Part shown: positions 36,864 to 49,349 of the stretch, piece after piece
How the letters are laid out: each line of letters begins with the position of its first letter
Numbering within the stretch: the stretch's first letter is position 1
Assembly: GCF_030704535.1 (NCBI RefSeq)
Contig: NC_081823.1
Span: forward strand, 156,501 to 220,500
DNA length: 64,000 nucleotides
Source: Vitis vinifera
Lineage: Eukaryota; Streptophyta; Magnoliopsida; Vitales; Vitaceae
Direction of reading: 5' to 3'
Position numbers and translations under genes: made by a program
The notes under the pieces: model-generated
What the model saw: the letters and a program-made list of their open reading frames with translations, nothing else
Told to the model about the DNA's origin: nothing
Database searches by the model: none

Positions 36864-38589
36864 CAATGAATATGTTTGTTTGTAGGCTAGCTCAGGTACC
36901 ATAAACTTTGTTCTGAGGATTTGGGTTGTGCTTCTACCTTTGATCTAAAACAAAATATTAAATAAATAATAAAAAATAAAAAAGCATGTTGAACAGAACC
37001 ACTTCCTTTCATTTCAGAATGTTACTCCTAGAACTGTTGGTAAAGGTTGATTTCTTATATTACACCTACCCTTTTCTATTCTCGAAGGTTAAAAGAGAAG
37101 CTTAGCAAAATGTATATGCTTTCCATTTGTAGAACAATTTACATAGTATTTTGAGTCAATTTTGATTCTAAAATGCTTCTTTCCATTTGTTGAAAATACG
37201 AGGAAACAGAAGGGTGTAAATTTTTTTTTTTTCTAGTTTGATTGTTTATGAAAAAGTTGAAAAAAAAAAAAATTCAGATAGAGGAGTGCATTTTGGGTAA
37301 CCTTCTCTCATTTGTATCCTTATTTAAGGAAAATGGGGAGGAATATCTTTTAACATTTTTCCTTTTTTAACATTTGATTATGAGAAAATTTATATGAAAA
37401 AATAAGAGGGAAAGAAAATAGAAAAAAAAAGTAAAAGGAGGAGGAAAATGAAAAATAGATTTAAAGGTAATAAATCATATTTACATGTATTTTTAAGCAT
37501 ATTTCACTCTTTTTTTTCTTCTATATTAAATGATTTGAAAATACAAAAATCTCTTAACTAATTTTTTTTTTTTTTTTTCATGTTAAAGAGAATAATTTTT
37601 TTAATCTTTCTTTTCTTTCTTTAGTGCCTTTATATCAAATATAATCTTCATATGTTTTTCTCACTTTTATAAAAAAAAATGGAGGATGAAGGTGAACATG
37701 GATCAATGTTCAGTGTTTTTTCACAAACATGCATATATGAATGACTTATAATTTAAATTTCCACCAATATTTCAATTTAACAAGAAAATTTTCCCTACAT
37801 ATGTCAAATGTTCATTTGGTACATGTCTTATTCCGGGGAAATCTTTATTTTCATTTATCATAAACTTTGTGTGTGAAACTTAAATTGTTCATTTAAGACA
37901 ATAATATTCATGGGAGATTTTATTTTCATTTATCATAGATTTTATGTGGGAATCTTACCATTATGAATTTATGTATGAAAAGTTATTAATGTGATAATTT
38001 CACATCAGATAGGGAAAAAAACTCTTAATCTTGAGTATGTATGGATTGATCTTTACCTTATAAACGTGTTTTGAAGTTGTTGGGATCTTTTGGGCTCAAA
38101 GCAAATAATATTTACATAATTGAAAGAGGTCATTACAAATGGAATTAGAGTTAAACCACAATCCAATGTGATAGTTTGATTGGCCCTTTAAGGATGTTTT
38201 TCTATTAGACCTATAATCCTATGGGATACAACAAAGATATTGTATTTACATGAAGGTAATTATGACATTTTACATTGAATATAAGAAAAAGTTATGACAT
38301 TATATATTATAAACTTTTTTTAACCTTGGACACACATTTTAAAATCATAAGAATCCTTTGACGTTGTATAAAACAATATCTAGGTAGGATTTGTAATTTT
38401 TTCATTAGACTTAATAAAAAATGGAAAAGAAAGAAATTGATGGGTTTTATTCCTAATAATAAAAAATACAATGATAACTATGTAGTAAATAATTTTTTTA
38501 CTTGTTTCAACTTCCTCTTATTTATTTTTTAGTTTCAAATTATATGTTTTGATATTAGAGAATACTAGCATTAATTCTAATTCATAGGT
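36864..38589. other. AT-rich intergenic region 3' of ribokinase
   Basis: This 1.7-kb stretch holds the ribokinase 3' UTR, long A and T runs (about 37220, 37260, 37560) and no frame or repeat that I recognise. Confidence 0.6.
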
Positions 38590-39989
38590 AATTTTTTTTA
38601 TATTTTTTTATAAGTAAAGGAAAAAATTGTATTAAAAAACCGTCAAAGTAGCGACTTAAAGATTACAAAGAAAAAACACCCTCCACTCCCTAACTGGAAG
38701 CCAAGGATAAAGGTGTAGCCCGAACTCCACCCTCAACGGGTTCCCACCCAATCAATAAAATCAACTAAAGTCGAAGAACCATCTTTTATAAACAGTTTTG
38801 TCTTCAACCAAAGGAAATATACAAAAGAATTCTTAAGTCTTTGGATTGACAACTTTTTTTCCTCAAAAGCAACTTTGTTCATTGCCTTCCAAACCATCCA
38901 AAAAGGACACAAAGGGCTTGCTTTCCAAACTCCCTTCCTTTTTTTTCCCACAAAAGACCCGTCCCATCCCAGAAGTGTCGCCTTAACTATGGATGACAAC
39001 ACCCACTGCACCCCAAAAAAAGAGCAAAGCAATGCCCAAAGAGCCCTTGCCTTAGCGCAATGGAAAAAAATGTGATCTATTGATTCTTTGCGCCTTTGAC
39101 AAATATAGCATTTGTTCGCTAAAGGTCATCCTCTCTTCTGAAGTTGATCCAAGGTAAGAGTCTTTCCCTACGTTGCTTCCTACCCAAAAAAACTTGCCTT
39201 AGGCTGCACATAAACTTTCCAAATGGTTGACAAAGGGAAAGAGGTTGGAGGGCCTAAAACTAATGATTTGTAGAGAGACTTAACAAAAACTTCCCACATT
39301 TAGTATCTCTCCAAATCACCTTATCTTCCACTGCCTGTTGAACACCTTTCCCATTAAGGCCCGAAAAGAACCTGCACACCTTATCCATCTCCCAATCATT
39401 AAAAGGTCTAGAAAAATGCAGGCTCCAACTTCCCTCACCCTCATTGGAACACCACACATATTTTACCCAAGCATCTTTGAAGACAACTAAAGCAAATAAA
39501 AAGGGAAAAGAAACACATAGAGGTTCATCCTCACACCATTTATCTTTCCAGAATTTCATCCTTTGCCCATTCCCCACCATAAAATAGAGCCGACTGCTCA
39601 CAACAATCCACTCCTTCCTAAAAGTTTTCCATAACCCCACACTATACCCATCCCCCACTTCCTTAGAACACCAACTCCCTTGCTCCTCCCCATATTTTCC
39701 CTTAAATCACTTGATTCCAAAAGGTCTCTCTCTTATTTGCAAATTTTTAGGTCCATTTACACAAAAGAACCTTATTGATGGTAGAAAGACATTTTACCCC
39801 CAACCCCTCTTTGCTTTTATCTAGGCAAACCAAACACCACTGAACAAGATGAGGTTTTCGCTCAAGGGTCCCATTTCCCCACAAAAAATCCATCTGAATC
39901 TGCTTTATCCTCAATCTGACATTTCTGGGCATAGAAAGCACAGACATGAAGTAAATGGGCATACTCGCCAAAGTGCTCTGAATTAAGGT

Positions 39990-41288
39990 TGTTAGAAATA
40001 TTAGGCTAATCCAACCTATGGTAATAACCCTAGAGGGGGGGTGAATAGGATGATGGTCTCTTTTCGTAAATTTAAACAAGTGAATGCAAGAGACAATTAT
40101 ATGCAAGTATATAATAAACAATATGTAGACAATTACATATAAATCAAAGAGTAGGGAAGAGAGAATGCAAACACAAGAGTTTATAGTGGTTCGGCGCAAC
40201 CTGGCCTACATCCACTCTCCTCTAGCTTCAATCCCGAGCTTGAGGTTCCACTAATTCAAGGCTTCCAAACCAAGCCTTCAAGCAATACAATTATATTATG
40301 GTTCCAATTCAGCCTCTTGAACTTTTGGCTCCAAGCACCCTTTACACTTCTTAAGAGATATCCAACTCTTGAACAACTTCCTCTCAAGGATTTGCAAATA
40401 AAAGATCTCACAAAAATCCTAGCACAAAAACTTTAAACTCAATTGATACAAGAAAACTAGGATTGAAAGGTGCACTAAGGATATGCAAGTTTTAGAACAA
40501 TGGTGCACTCAAAAACACTCTTCCAAGGCTCAAATATAATCAAGAAAGATTTGGGAAGGTTAAGCTCTTGAAACAATGAAGATTGAAGCCTTTTTATAGA
40601 AGAAAAAAGTCAAACTAGCCGTTAGGGGTTCGACCAGTTGACTAGCCATTAGCATTTAATGCTTGGCATGTGACCGTTGGGCCTCAACCGGACCTCGACC
40701 GGTTGAGGTTCAACCTTGACCGGTTGAACAACCGTTCTGGAAGAAAAAGAAAGTTTTTTACACCCTCGACCGGTTGAGCTGGGGGTTTACTCGAGCCTCA
40801 ACCGGTTGAGCTATGGGTCGACCTGGACCTCTACCGGTTGAGCTTGCGGTTGACCGATTTCTCACCCAGTTCAACCGGTTGAGCCGTTTTTTGGCTCAAC
40901 AGCCAACTTTTTCAACTTAAAACCTTTTAAAACAAGTTTGAAAGATATTTAACACAATGTTTTAGTTGAAAACATGAAATCATCCAATTCTTAAGATATT
41001 TAAAACAATATTACTCTTGGATGATTTTGGTGCATAAATAAAAAATGAAATGCATGAAAGTCCTAGTGCACCAACAACCTTACAAAGAGATCTTATGATG
41101 CTTGGGTCTTGAAAAACACTTCTCTTTGAGGTGGTCTTCTTCTTCTTGAGGTTCTCCTTGGCTTGATTTGTCTTTGTGATTGCCACTTTGAAAATTGTCT
41201 TGCCTAATCACACTTGAAATATGATCATTAGTTCTAAACCTTGTTTTGTTATCACCAAAATCAAGATTAACCAAACCTTGGTTTCACA
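39990..41288. mobile_element. solo LTR inserted in the LINE
   Basis: A 1299-bp insert begins TGTTAG and ends TTTCACA, the TG...CA ends of an LTR. It is flanked by AAGGT at 39985-39989 and again at 41289-41293, a perfect 5-bp target duplication as made by LTR-retrotransposon integrases. Excising it with one copy of AAGGT restores the LINE RT reading frame across the junction. It contains no coding domain, PBS or internal region, so it is best explained as a solo LTR left by LTR-LTR recombination. It holds a 'ccctagagggggg' run at 40026 and a cluster of ACCGGTTGA words at 40696-40883. Confidence 0.85.
40690..40885. repeat. cluster of ACCGGTTGA words inside the solo LTR
   Basis: Six copies of the ACCGGTT core (AACCGGTT is a perfect palindrome) occur in about 190 bp, mostly within a loose repeat of the form 'cctcraccggttgagct'. 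The spacing is irregular (about 15-60 bp). Confidence 0.85.
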
Positions 41289-44200
41289 AAGGTGATCCTT
41301 CCTCATTTGAAAATGTATTGGCTCTTCCATCTAGCCAACTTCTTCCGCATTTTCTCCCCACTCCATCCTAGACAATCACAGATCTATGAAGTGTACCTAA
41401 TGTCAATCCCAAATAAGTGGATGGAAGACTTCCAACCTTACATCCAAGATCTACAGCCAAGGGCTTCGTGTTTTCAACACCACCCATCGGGATTAGCTCA
41501 TTTTTGTCCAGATTAATTCTCAACCCAAACATGGCCTTAAACCACATTAGAATCCAACTTAAATACAACAATTGATCCTTAGGAGCCTATAAAAAACCAA
41601 AGTATCATCAGCGAAAAGTAAGTGAGACACCTGAACCCCTTCACCACCTCTTCGCCTTGCAGGCTAACAAAAAACCCCCCATTTACTACACTCTTTAGGA
41701 GACAACTAAAAGCCTCCACAGTCAACACAAATAGGCATGGAGAGAAGGGGTCATCTTGCCTTAAACCCCTAGAACTTTGGAAGAAACCTGAAGAAGACCC
41801 ATTAACCAAAACAGAAAAGTTGGCTGTGGAAATATACCATTGCATCCACCGAATCCATTTATCCCCAAAACCCATCATACTCATGACTGAAAACAAGAAG
41901 GATCAGTCCTCATGATCATATGTCTTTTCTATATCTAGCTTACACATCATCGCCCCTTCATTACTCTTCAAAATCAAATCTATAACTTCATTAGCAACAA
42001 GGATAACATCCAAAATTTGTTTTCCTTCCACAAAGGCATTTTGAGCCTTAAAGACTACCTTACCCACCACCAACTTTAGCCTATTGGCTAGACCACCAAA
42101 TTAATAGGCCTGAAGTCCCTTAAGTCTTCTGCTCCCCTTTTTTTTGGGATCAAAATAAGGAAAATTGTATTCAAACTTTTAACAAACCGACTATTGTCAT
42201 GAAACTCCTTAAAAAAACCCCAAGACCCTCTTTCTTCACAAAATCCCAAGAAAATTGCCAAAAATCCATAGTAAAACCATCAGGCTCAGGCACTTTGTCC
42301 CCACAAAAGCCTTTAAGAGCTTCCAGCACCTCCTACTCCAAAAATGACTCCTCCAACCTAGCTGCTTCCACAACCTCCAACCTCTCAAAAGACATCCCAC
42401 TTATGTTGGGTCTCCATCCTCCTACAGCGGACAACAACTTAAACTCATTCACCATCCCATCTCTAACATTATTCTCTTTTGTTAACCAAGAACCATTTAT
42501 TTTGACTCAGGACATCATGTTCCTCCTCTTGTGAGCATTAGCCATCTTATGGAAGTAATTAGTGTTCCTATCCCCCTCTCTCAACCAAACTTCCCTTGAT
42601 TTCTACCTCCATGAAATTTCTTCCAGAAAAACCCACTTTTTAAATTTCTCATTTGCTCATCTCCTTTCTTCCAATTCATGAACAGTAAGAGGTCAAGTTA
42701 ACTCTACTTTGTCCTAGAAGTCCACCTGATTCAAAGCCAAAACCTTATTGACTTCCACTTTACCGAAATCCAACATATTCTAGTCTTTCAATAACAACTC
42801 CGGAGCTTTCAACTTAGCTGCCAACACAAAGCTAGCAGACCCACTAAAACTGAGACCTTCACACCAAGCGTGCACCTTATCCTTGAAGCCCTTCTCATTC
42901 GACCACATATTCTCGAATCTAAAAGGCATCGGGTCTCTCCTTACTCATTCCTCATCTAGAAGAATTGGAAAATGTTGAAACCGGCTTAAGAAGAACACAC
43001 TGCACAGCCCCTATAAAGTGAACTTCTCCCTCATTCGAGACCAGAAACCAATCAAGCCTAGAATGAGATTGATTATTCAACCTACCCTTCCAAGTGAAAG
43101 AACCTCCTTGCAAAGGCAAGTCCCTCAACTCTAAATCCTCGATAATCTTCGAGAATATCCTCATTAAGTAGGTTAGTCTACCTCCCCTACTGCTTTCCAC
43201 AAGGAACCTAACCACATTAAAATCACCTGCCACACACCAAGGGCCACCCTATAACCCTCTCACCGTACCTAATTCATCCCAGAAATCTACTTTCTCTTTC
43301 TTCAGTGTAGGACCATAGACCCCAATGAAGTTCCAACAAAAATCATCCTCACAGTTTTTAAACCGACAAGACACTGAGAAAGTCCCCACTTCCGCCTCCA
43401 ATAACTATAACACCCTATTATCCCAGAACACCAACACTCCTCCAGAGGCTCCCCTCGAGTTGACGACCCCCTATTCTAAACATCTTCCCATGTCGAGGCT
43501 CCTAACTATCCTCTTTGACATCTCTTACATCTTAGTCTCTAACAAGCACACCAAATCCACCTTTTGATCCTTAATGAACGTCTGGATCACCTTTCTTTTC
43601 TCATAATCATTAGCTCATCTTACGTTCCATGATAATAATCTTAACTTCATTACACAAGCATAGCAAAACCCTGCTCACCTCTCAGTACCAACAAGACACC
43701 AACTTCAATTAGCAAATTGAAGTACCTCTGCATTCCTCCTAGCACCACTGTAATTCACTGAGCACTCGAGTTTTTTCAATTCCCTCTATGATCTAGAAGC
43801 CTTTTAGATTTTTTTTTTTCGGCCGAATTACCCTTAAAATTTTTCCTCTTTTCCATTCTTATCAAAATCAACAAAATTTCCCTCTCAAACCCCTCAGTAG
43901 GCATACCCAAACAACAATAGAGTTACACGAAACTACCGTTCATCCATGAACCCAAAACACTCATTTTTTTTCTCCTCCAAAAGTCTTTCCACATCTTTTG
44001 CCAGTAACACTTTCCCATCATACTCCTTGGCTCCTTTTTCTAGATCAATCGAAACTCCTCTCTCACTCTCAGCTACCCAGATTACCCTCAATGGGTCAAC
44101 CGACCCCTCTCCGTTCACAAAGGACGACCCCTTGAACACCACAAGGTCCCGATCAGCAACCACCACCTCTTCCCCCCCCCCCCAACAGAAAGAAGAAGAA

Positions 44201-46020
44201 AAAGAAGAACCTCAACCCTAAGGCTAAGAAAAAAGCAAGACTTGGAATGGGAGTACCTAAAAGTTTCCTCCAACAGGAACTCATCTGCTCTAGACTTTTC
44301 TCTTGCTTCAGCCAACGACGTAGCACTGAGAATTGCTTCAACGAGCCTCCTCTCCAAACACGAAGTCTCAACAACAGGAGCCCTAACCCCATTTAAGCCT
44401 TCAACGACAGTCATCTAGGTCAAACTCACTTGACTAACGGTTGGAGAGTTGGCTTAGCTCAAGCCCCCAGGCCCACTGGCCCTTAAAGAGGGCCACGGGC
44501 CTAATCTTGACGACAACCCGCAAACAAGAAACCTAGGTTCCCAATTGCTCGTTGCTTCTCACCTTGTCTGACTTGGCCCAAAACCTAGGCCCACTTCCTT
44601 TCCCCCTTAATCTCACTCCAACATCTGAACAAACACTCGTATCCTTAACTACTCCATTTCTCTTCCCATCTTTTCCTGCACATGCCTCGACACCCCCAGC
44701 CATACCCATGCCATACATATCAGAAACAACTCTCACCTGCTCAGCTCTGCCTTCACCAACTGGTCCCACTACTCCATCCCCTAGAGTCTGCACTTGCTCC
44801 CGCTATGGCCTCACGCTACTCCCCACATGTGAATCCAAAACTCCCTCATCTTTAATCTTCGATCACTCCTTCACTTGCGCCAACACCACCACCGACACCC
44901 AAGGTGGCACTTCCCATCATGGTTGGATTGTAAAACATAAGGAACCCACCACCAACTGTAACTACCTAGGTAAATCTTTCCATTCCGTCCTCACTAAAAG
45001 CCCAACCCACTAAAGCTACTCGAACTTAGTTGTGTCATCATCCACAGCAACCAACTCTTCACAGTTATTCCCCAACTTTCTGAACACCTTATGGTTCCAT
45101 AAATTTAAAGGTAGCCCCGCCGCCCTCACCCAATAGTGATTTGCATGAACTTCGAGTTGAAGACAACCTACCTTGGGTCCCCACCTCTCTAGATTAAATG
45201 TCTTGTCCTTAAAACGTTGAATCCCCCTTCGTAGCACTCTTTCATCTTCCTTTGCAACCTCAAATTCTATAAGAAATAAGCCACCTCCCAAATTCGAAAA
45301 ACCCACTCCCCTTTTCAAATTCTAGAGACGCATTCCCCATCTCCTTAACCAAGCTAAATCCGGACATCAAGTTGCCTCTTCTCCCTACCGTGCCACCAAA
45401 CAACGTCCCAATTGCTCATCCCTACTCCTCAAGGCTCTGCCCCCAAGTTGAAGCCACATTGCATCTCCTATTCTTCCCACCTTTGCCTTCGTAACCTCAA
45501 CGAAAGACCGTTTTTCTCCTCTTCCTCAGCCTGGACTTCACCTCTCCTTCCTTCTTTGACATCTGCAATGCCTAAGCCCACCTCGTCTTCAGTAGGAAGA
45601 AAAATACCAAGAGAAAGAAGTTTGTCAGCTAGCAAAACCCATCCCTCTAGAATCCCTCTGCCCTCCGAAAATACCAAACAGAACCTCTTCGCTTCCAGCT
45701 CATGAATAAAGGAAAAAATGTATCTCCCCGCCTCGTTAGCTAGCCTTTCCAATCTAAATCTTCTTTCCTCATTTTCCCAACTTTTTACAACTTTCCCAAG
45801 CCTCTCCTCCCTACAGCAAACTGCCACTCCCTCCAACAAGCACCTCAAACTAGAATTTCCAAACCTTATCCAAGAGGAGAAATCTCTACTTCTCTCCAAG
45901 ATGATACCACGAAGCTTCTCCCCAATAAAGTTGATTGAAATCTTGAAAGACTTCGAATCCACAGCGAACCAACATCTACCGCCTCCCATTCTCTCCATTT
46001 CATATCAGCTGCTTATCTAA

Positions 46021-46674
46021 CCATATTTGTTAAGTACAAGAAGCCAAACTTATTTCACGGGTAAATTTCACTCACCTCGTTTCATTAATTTAGGCAAAAT
46101 GCATTTAACCACCATTAATTATAAATTTTGTTAAATATCTTCTTTATTTTAAATCAAAAGGAAGCTAGAGAATGAAATTGATAAAGAAGAAAGGGTGTTT
46201 GCAGAACATTTGGTTTTTAACGATCTAAAGACCCTTATTAGACCCTTACACAAAAAGTGTGGAGCCACACATATGTTGGTAAGCTCTTTAGTAGCATAGG
46301 TAAATGGATGGGGGCTTTATTAATGAAACCACACATGATTGAACGTTAATTCCATTCCTAGTCATCGATTATTGATCTTAATTAAGATTGATATTTACAG
46401 GTGAGGAGAGGCTCTTGCATATATAATATTGCACCTTTTCATAATCGAGATCAGTATTTTTATGATCAAGAAGCCTATAATTGACATTTTTTTTATCGAA
46501 AAACTAAAATAATATTGTTATATCAACTGTTCTTAATGTGTTAAATATGGGGCACCAGGGACCAAAATGTTCTAATTCTGTTATATACTAAAGAAACGAA
46601 ATTGTTAAAGATTGGTCCTATGCTTGTTCAATTAACTTTCTGCACATCCCCAGCTATATATGACCTGCTTGCTT
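46021..46674. other. AT-rich spacer between LINE and F-box pseudogene
   Basis: No gene, RNA or repeat recognised in this 650-bp stretch. Confidence 0.6.
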
Positions 46675-47430
46675 CCTTCTTAACAATGATATTTAACGTC
46701 TCCATGACATGGCACGGAGTAGCAGGTATTTTTACAAAAGTTGCATTTCATTTGGCTCCAAGCCCTTAATCTCCACTACGTACCCTCAGGTTTCTATCAT
46801 GCTTTATGCCAGGGGAAACTGGTTCCTGTTGCCTACGGAATGAATAGATTTCCGAGAAGCTCAAATGGAGGTGCGTAATCCTGATGTAGAAGGGAACCAA
46901 TAATAATAACAAAAAGGCATGCAAATAATTATTTGTGAGATAATGCTTCAAAATTTAACATGAAACAGTCTTTTTTTGTCAATCTTGTACAGAGATAACC
47001 AGAGGAAAAGTTCTTCCTGGGACGATTTCAATGGTTAGAATCTGAATTCTTGGGCAATCCATAAGATTCAAATTCAGACTATGTTATTTTACAGAGAATA
47101 CATCCATGGCGCATGCATTTCAGAATCTTGAAGGAGTTTGTGAATAACATCACCATATGTGATATGTGCCAGTCATAGTCTATGTCAGTCTCAAGGCCAA
47201 AGTCAAGTTGATACTCCCTGGGGTTTAAGGAAGCTAGACAAAACTTCTCTTCCTCCGGTTCTTGGTAATTTATAAGAATCCACTGCCCCAGAAAATCAGT
47301 GAAATTCCACCTGCACATTTTCTTTTTCCTCTCTTGATATTACTCCCTCCTTGTCAACATTAATGGTTTTTGTTGCCTGCCATCTCTGAGACAAGACGCT
47401 GGCTCTTGCACGGTTCCACCAACCTTAAAA
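46675..47430 (-). pseudogene. rearranged F-box/LRR pseudogene, inverted copy of the 49350 gene
   Basis: Minus-strand pieces match the functional gene downstream, in gene order. The F-box part (GCCAGAACCAGCGTCTTGTC region) is at about 47380-47415. The FLGQWILINYQEPEEEKF stretch at 47320-47230 corresponds to FVRQWILDYQEPVLDMF. A jump follows to DFGLETDIDYDW (47205-47165), with roughly 490 bp of the parent deleted. The end of exon 2 is at 47005-47035 and exon 3-like sequence at 46880-46685 (RQQEPVSP, then the VMETLNII region). Stops, frameshifts and loss of most LRRs make it a pseudogene. Retained intron-position spacing argues for DNA-level duplication, not a retrocopy. Confidence 0.85.
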
Positions 47431-49349
47431 GCCCAAGTAAGATGGTAAGGAAGACAAAGGGGCCGGGCCTAGCAAAAATGTGAAATAGTCAGCCGTATGA
47501 AGAATAATGGAGTAGAAAGAATCCTGAATATATATATATATATATATGGAGATTAATAGATAGAACATTGATGCACAAATTAAGGTGAAAGCAATAGTAG
47601 TGTTTTTGTGGTGAATGTTGGATGAGACACATCTGTATTTGGTTTTGCCATGGATAATAGCTTCAAGGGTGCACACCTCTTGTTTATTTCAAGAATCGCG
47701 TCCTCTGGATTTTTGTTCTTAAATTACATTCTATTTGAGAATTTAATTTCCTTTCCTATGTATAATATGTATCCTTAATTGTATTAGTTTTCATGTATTT
47801 GTGTTTCCTTTCAAGTTACATGAGATTTGGTGTATCCTTTTCTTTCTTTAGACATTTATATGGTAAAGTAACGAAGGACATGGCTTGTATTACCATACTT
47901 GTTCTGTGATTGCTCAAATGTTCTAAATCCAATAAAGCTCTTAATATCATCCTATTCCTTGAGTTGAAGGTATTTAGTGTGTTTGATAGTGATTCTAAAA
48001 AATGTTTTTAACCATTATAACACTTGAATAATAAAAAATTTCAAGTATTAAAAATATTAGAAGCGCTTCCCAAAATCACTATCAAATGAGCTTTTAACTT
48101 ATAACAAATTTATGAATTTTGCTTTTAAATTCATATATTTAAGCTAATTAATTTTTTTTTTAGACATAACAGAAGGATTTATTAGGTTTTGAGTGCATTT
48201 AGGAATATTTGTATTCAAACTGTTTTCTCTTAAAGTGTTTTTAGAAGAATCAATAGTTAAATGTTGCTCTAAAAAAACTATAAATGATTTACCAACATTA
48301 TTAATAAGTTTTCAAATTTTTGAAAGTGTTTCCTTAATTTTGTTAAACACCAATGTTTTTTCATAAATACTTTTTAAGTTAAAAAGGTTAGTTTGAAAAT
48401 ACTTTGAAAATAATTATTTTCAAATTATTGTTTAAGTCAGATTAGATTAGGTTAGTTTCCCACCCCCAATATAGATTTCCTAGATTTTATGGCCTCATTT
48501 GTAAATTTAAGAAATCTATATTAAATGTCCTTAATTAAAAAACATCCTCAAGTGCCATTATGGTATTAATACCTCCATTACTTTACAAAGTTTTAGTAAA
48601 TGTAAAAAAGGTATGATTCTAAATCAAATTCATATAATTAAAAAATTGTTCTTATCTATAGTTTAAAAGAGGTAAATTACAAAAGTCATGACTCCTTATA
48701 TTCACCTGTAGTTCAATTCAACTCTTGAACTTCTTTACAAGTAACATCAACCCTCAACCCTAAATCATAACGGTTGTCTAATAAACCATTTTATCAGGAA
48801 TTTTTTTGTCAAAAATTAATAAGAAACTCATGTACCTAATGAACAAATTAATTGAAAATATCTATTGTATTAGAAACTTATTTAGTATGGGAATGGGGGT
48901 AGTCTGAATCAAATTTGACAGAACTTAGTACACATTTGGATACAATTTATGATTGAATTTTTTTTTTTTCAAAAAAGTTAATGGACTGAATTAATGATAT
49001 ATATGCGTATAAAAGTGAGTTCTTAATTTACCTAAGAAGAAACACCCCGTATATATGGTAAGTGATAGAAGGAATATATATTGTTTTCCCTTGTAATTTT
49101 AAGAAATATTATACATTTTTAGAAATAAATTAAAGACCCAAATAGAAAATAATTTAAGAATAAATGCAGAGGAGCAATTCTGGAAATAAACTAGAGATGA
49201 ACCCTTGAATATATTACAGATAGATGCTGAATTACAGATGTGTTACACCCCATCCTTCACTATAAAATCACTACTATTCTGCATCAATACCTATCCAATA
49301 ATTCTCCATAGATTTTTTTCAATATTCTTTCTACTTCATTCATCTTCCC
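47431..49349. other. AT-rich spacer upstream of the F-box gene, with one MITE
   Basis: This includes an (AT)n tract at about 47528-47547, a MITE at about 47975-48092 and otherwise unrecognised AT-rich sequence. The last ~150 bp presumably form the F-box promoter and leader. Confidence 0.55.
47975..48092. mobile_element. short MITE, same family as the 53617 copy
   Basis: The left end reads GTGTTTGATAGTGATTCT and the right end carries its near reverse complement (AATCACTATCAAATGAG). The interior 'caagtattaaaaatattagaag...cttcccaaaat' matches the MITE at 53617-53735 nearly base for base. The target duplication is not clear, so ends are approximate. Confidence 0.65.

Larger units (their letters stand above)
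38590..46020 (-). mobile_element. nearly full-length decayed LINE (ORF1 + ORF2), antisense
   Basis: Reading down the minus strand from about 46000, the ORF1 N-terminal domain comes first (45998-45468, GRCWFAVDSKSFKISI). A DUF4283-like RNA-binding segment follows at 45318-45016. An acidic, low-complexity linker (44800-43930) leads into the endonuclease (AGDFNVVRF and GGSFTWKGRLNNQSHSRLDWFL, 43233-42952). The RT follows, with ANFSVLVNGSSSGFFQSSRGLRQ at 41800 and a decayed catalytic box at about 41610. The C-terminal zinc-knuckle region spans 39660-38733, and the T-run at 38590-38612 on + is the poly-A tail. It contains many stops and frameshifts. A 1.3-kb solo LTR splits it at 39990-41288. Excluding that insert the element is about 6.1 kb, near full length for this LINE class. 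Confidence 0.88.

Noticed and set aside
40690..40885. CRISPR-like interpretation of the ACCGGTTGA cluster
   Set aside because: The repeats are short, unevenly spaced and sit inside a plant solo LTR; this is a nuclear eukaryotic sequence.
44115..46020. Several plus-strand Ser/Pro-rich frames (for example 44552-45013, 45718-46020)
   Set aside because: They are shadows of the minus-strand LINE ORF1, which matches LINE proteins; the plus frames do not.
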